Of a stretch of 33,145 bases of DNA, positions 33,143 through 33,145 are shown one piece after another (the stretch's first letter is position 1; each line of letters starts with the position of its first letter). Origin of the DNA: CAZHGD01 sp964531735. GTDB taxonomy: Bacteria > Armatimonadota > UBA10988. Below the pieces are notes generated by a model. The model made no database searches. It was not told the DNA's origin and saw only the letters and a list, made by a program, of their open reading frames with translations. The position numbers and the translations under genes were made by a program. The stretch covers positions 1 to 33,145 of the forward strand of contig CAZHGD010000073.1 in assembly GCA_964531735.1 (NCBI GenBank). Reading direction: 5' to 3'.

Positions 33143-33145
33143 ATG
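33143..33145 (+). CDS. Start codon of a gene continuing beyond the window
   Basis: The last three bases are ATG, with GCGGAG eight bases upstream and a promoter 57 bases upstream. This fits the start of a plus-strand gene. An ATG at 33094 is an alternative that would make the mRNA nearly leaderless. Nothing can be said about the product. Confidence 0.35.

Overview
The window is GC-rich bacterial chromosome, densely coding, with many GTG or TTG starts and intergenic gaps often below 30 bases. I place 23 protein genes in it, one of them cut by the left edge, plus a start codon at the right edge whose gene lies outside. I found no tRNA, rRNA, CRISPR array, transposase or phage gene. Housekeeping genes (mfd, ftsY, serS, glnA) are mixed with families common in environmental, carbohydrate-scavenging phyla: a DUF6785/6784 permease, a PF12831-type FAD oxidoreductase, a beta-helix carbohydrate-active protein, PEGA and Ig-like surface proteins and an M81 peptidase. 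This suits an uncultured member of Armatimonadota, Planctomycetota or a neighbouring candidate phylum. The phylum is inference only. Promoters look like ordinary sigma70 sites, TTGAC(A/C/G), 17-18 bases, then TATAAT-like.

Layout. 1-143: start of a lipoprotein gene (minus), divergent from a ROK sugar kinase and a bicupin protein (503-2617). 2726-9798: mfd, ftsY, a ChrA-type transporter and an MFS transporter, all plus. 9799-12091: serS, a small membrane protein and a methyltransferase as a tight minus operon that abuts the MFS gene stop to stop. 12311-16344: two exported proteins, one with repeated Ig-like domains and one with a TolB/CsgG-like N-terminus and three PEGA domains, driven by a strong promoter facing that of serS. 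16358-21472: a minus operon of DUF6785 permease, a GH-D/GH31-like barrel protein, an EamA transporter (start overlapping the preceding stop) and a translin/TRAX homologue. 21552-25070: DUF1232 protein and secreted beta-helix protein (minus), divergent from an FAD oxidoreductase. 25078-27715: GT-C-type membrane protein and TPR membrane protein (minus). 27807-29291: Na+/solute symporter, separated from convergent glnA by a perfect 15-bp bidirectional hairpin. 31108-32640: M81 peptidase with its own promoter. 32641-33145: mostly non-coding, with a long inverted repeat and a promoter aimed at the right edge.

The most unusual parts are the bacterial translin homologue with its apparent catalytic acids, the barrel protein beside it that seems to lack the usual nucleophile, and the two-gene Ig/PEGA envelope cassette. 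The genes look like a scavenging lifestyle: uptake of organic solutes, polysaccharide attack, sugar phosphorylation and nitrogen assimilation through an adenylylatable glutamine synthetase.
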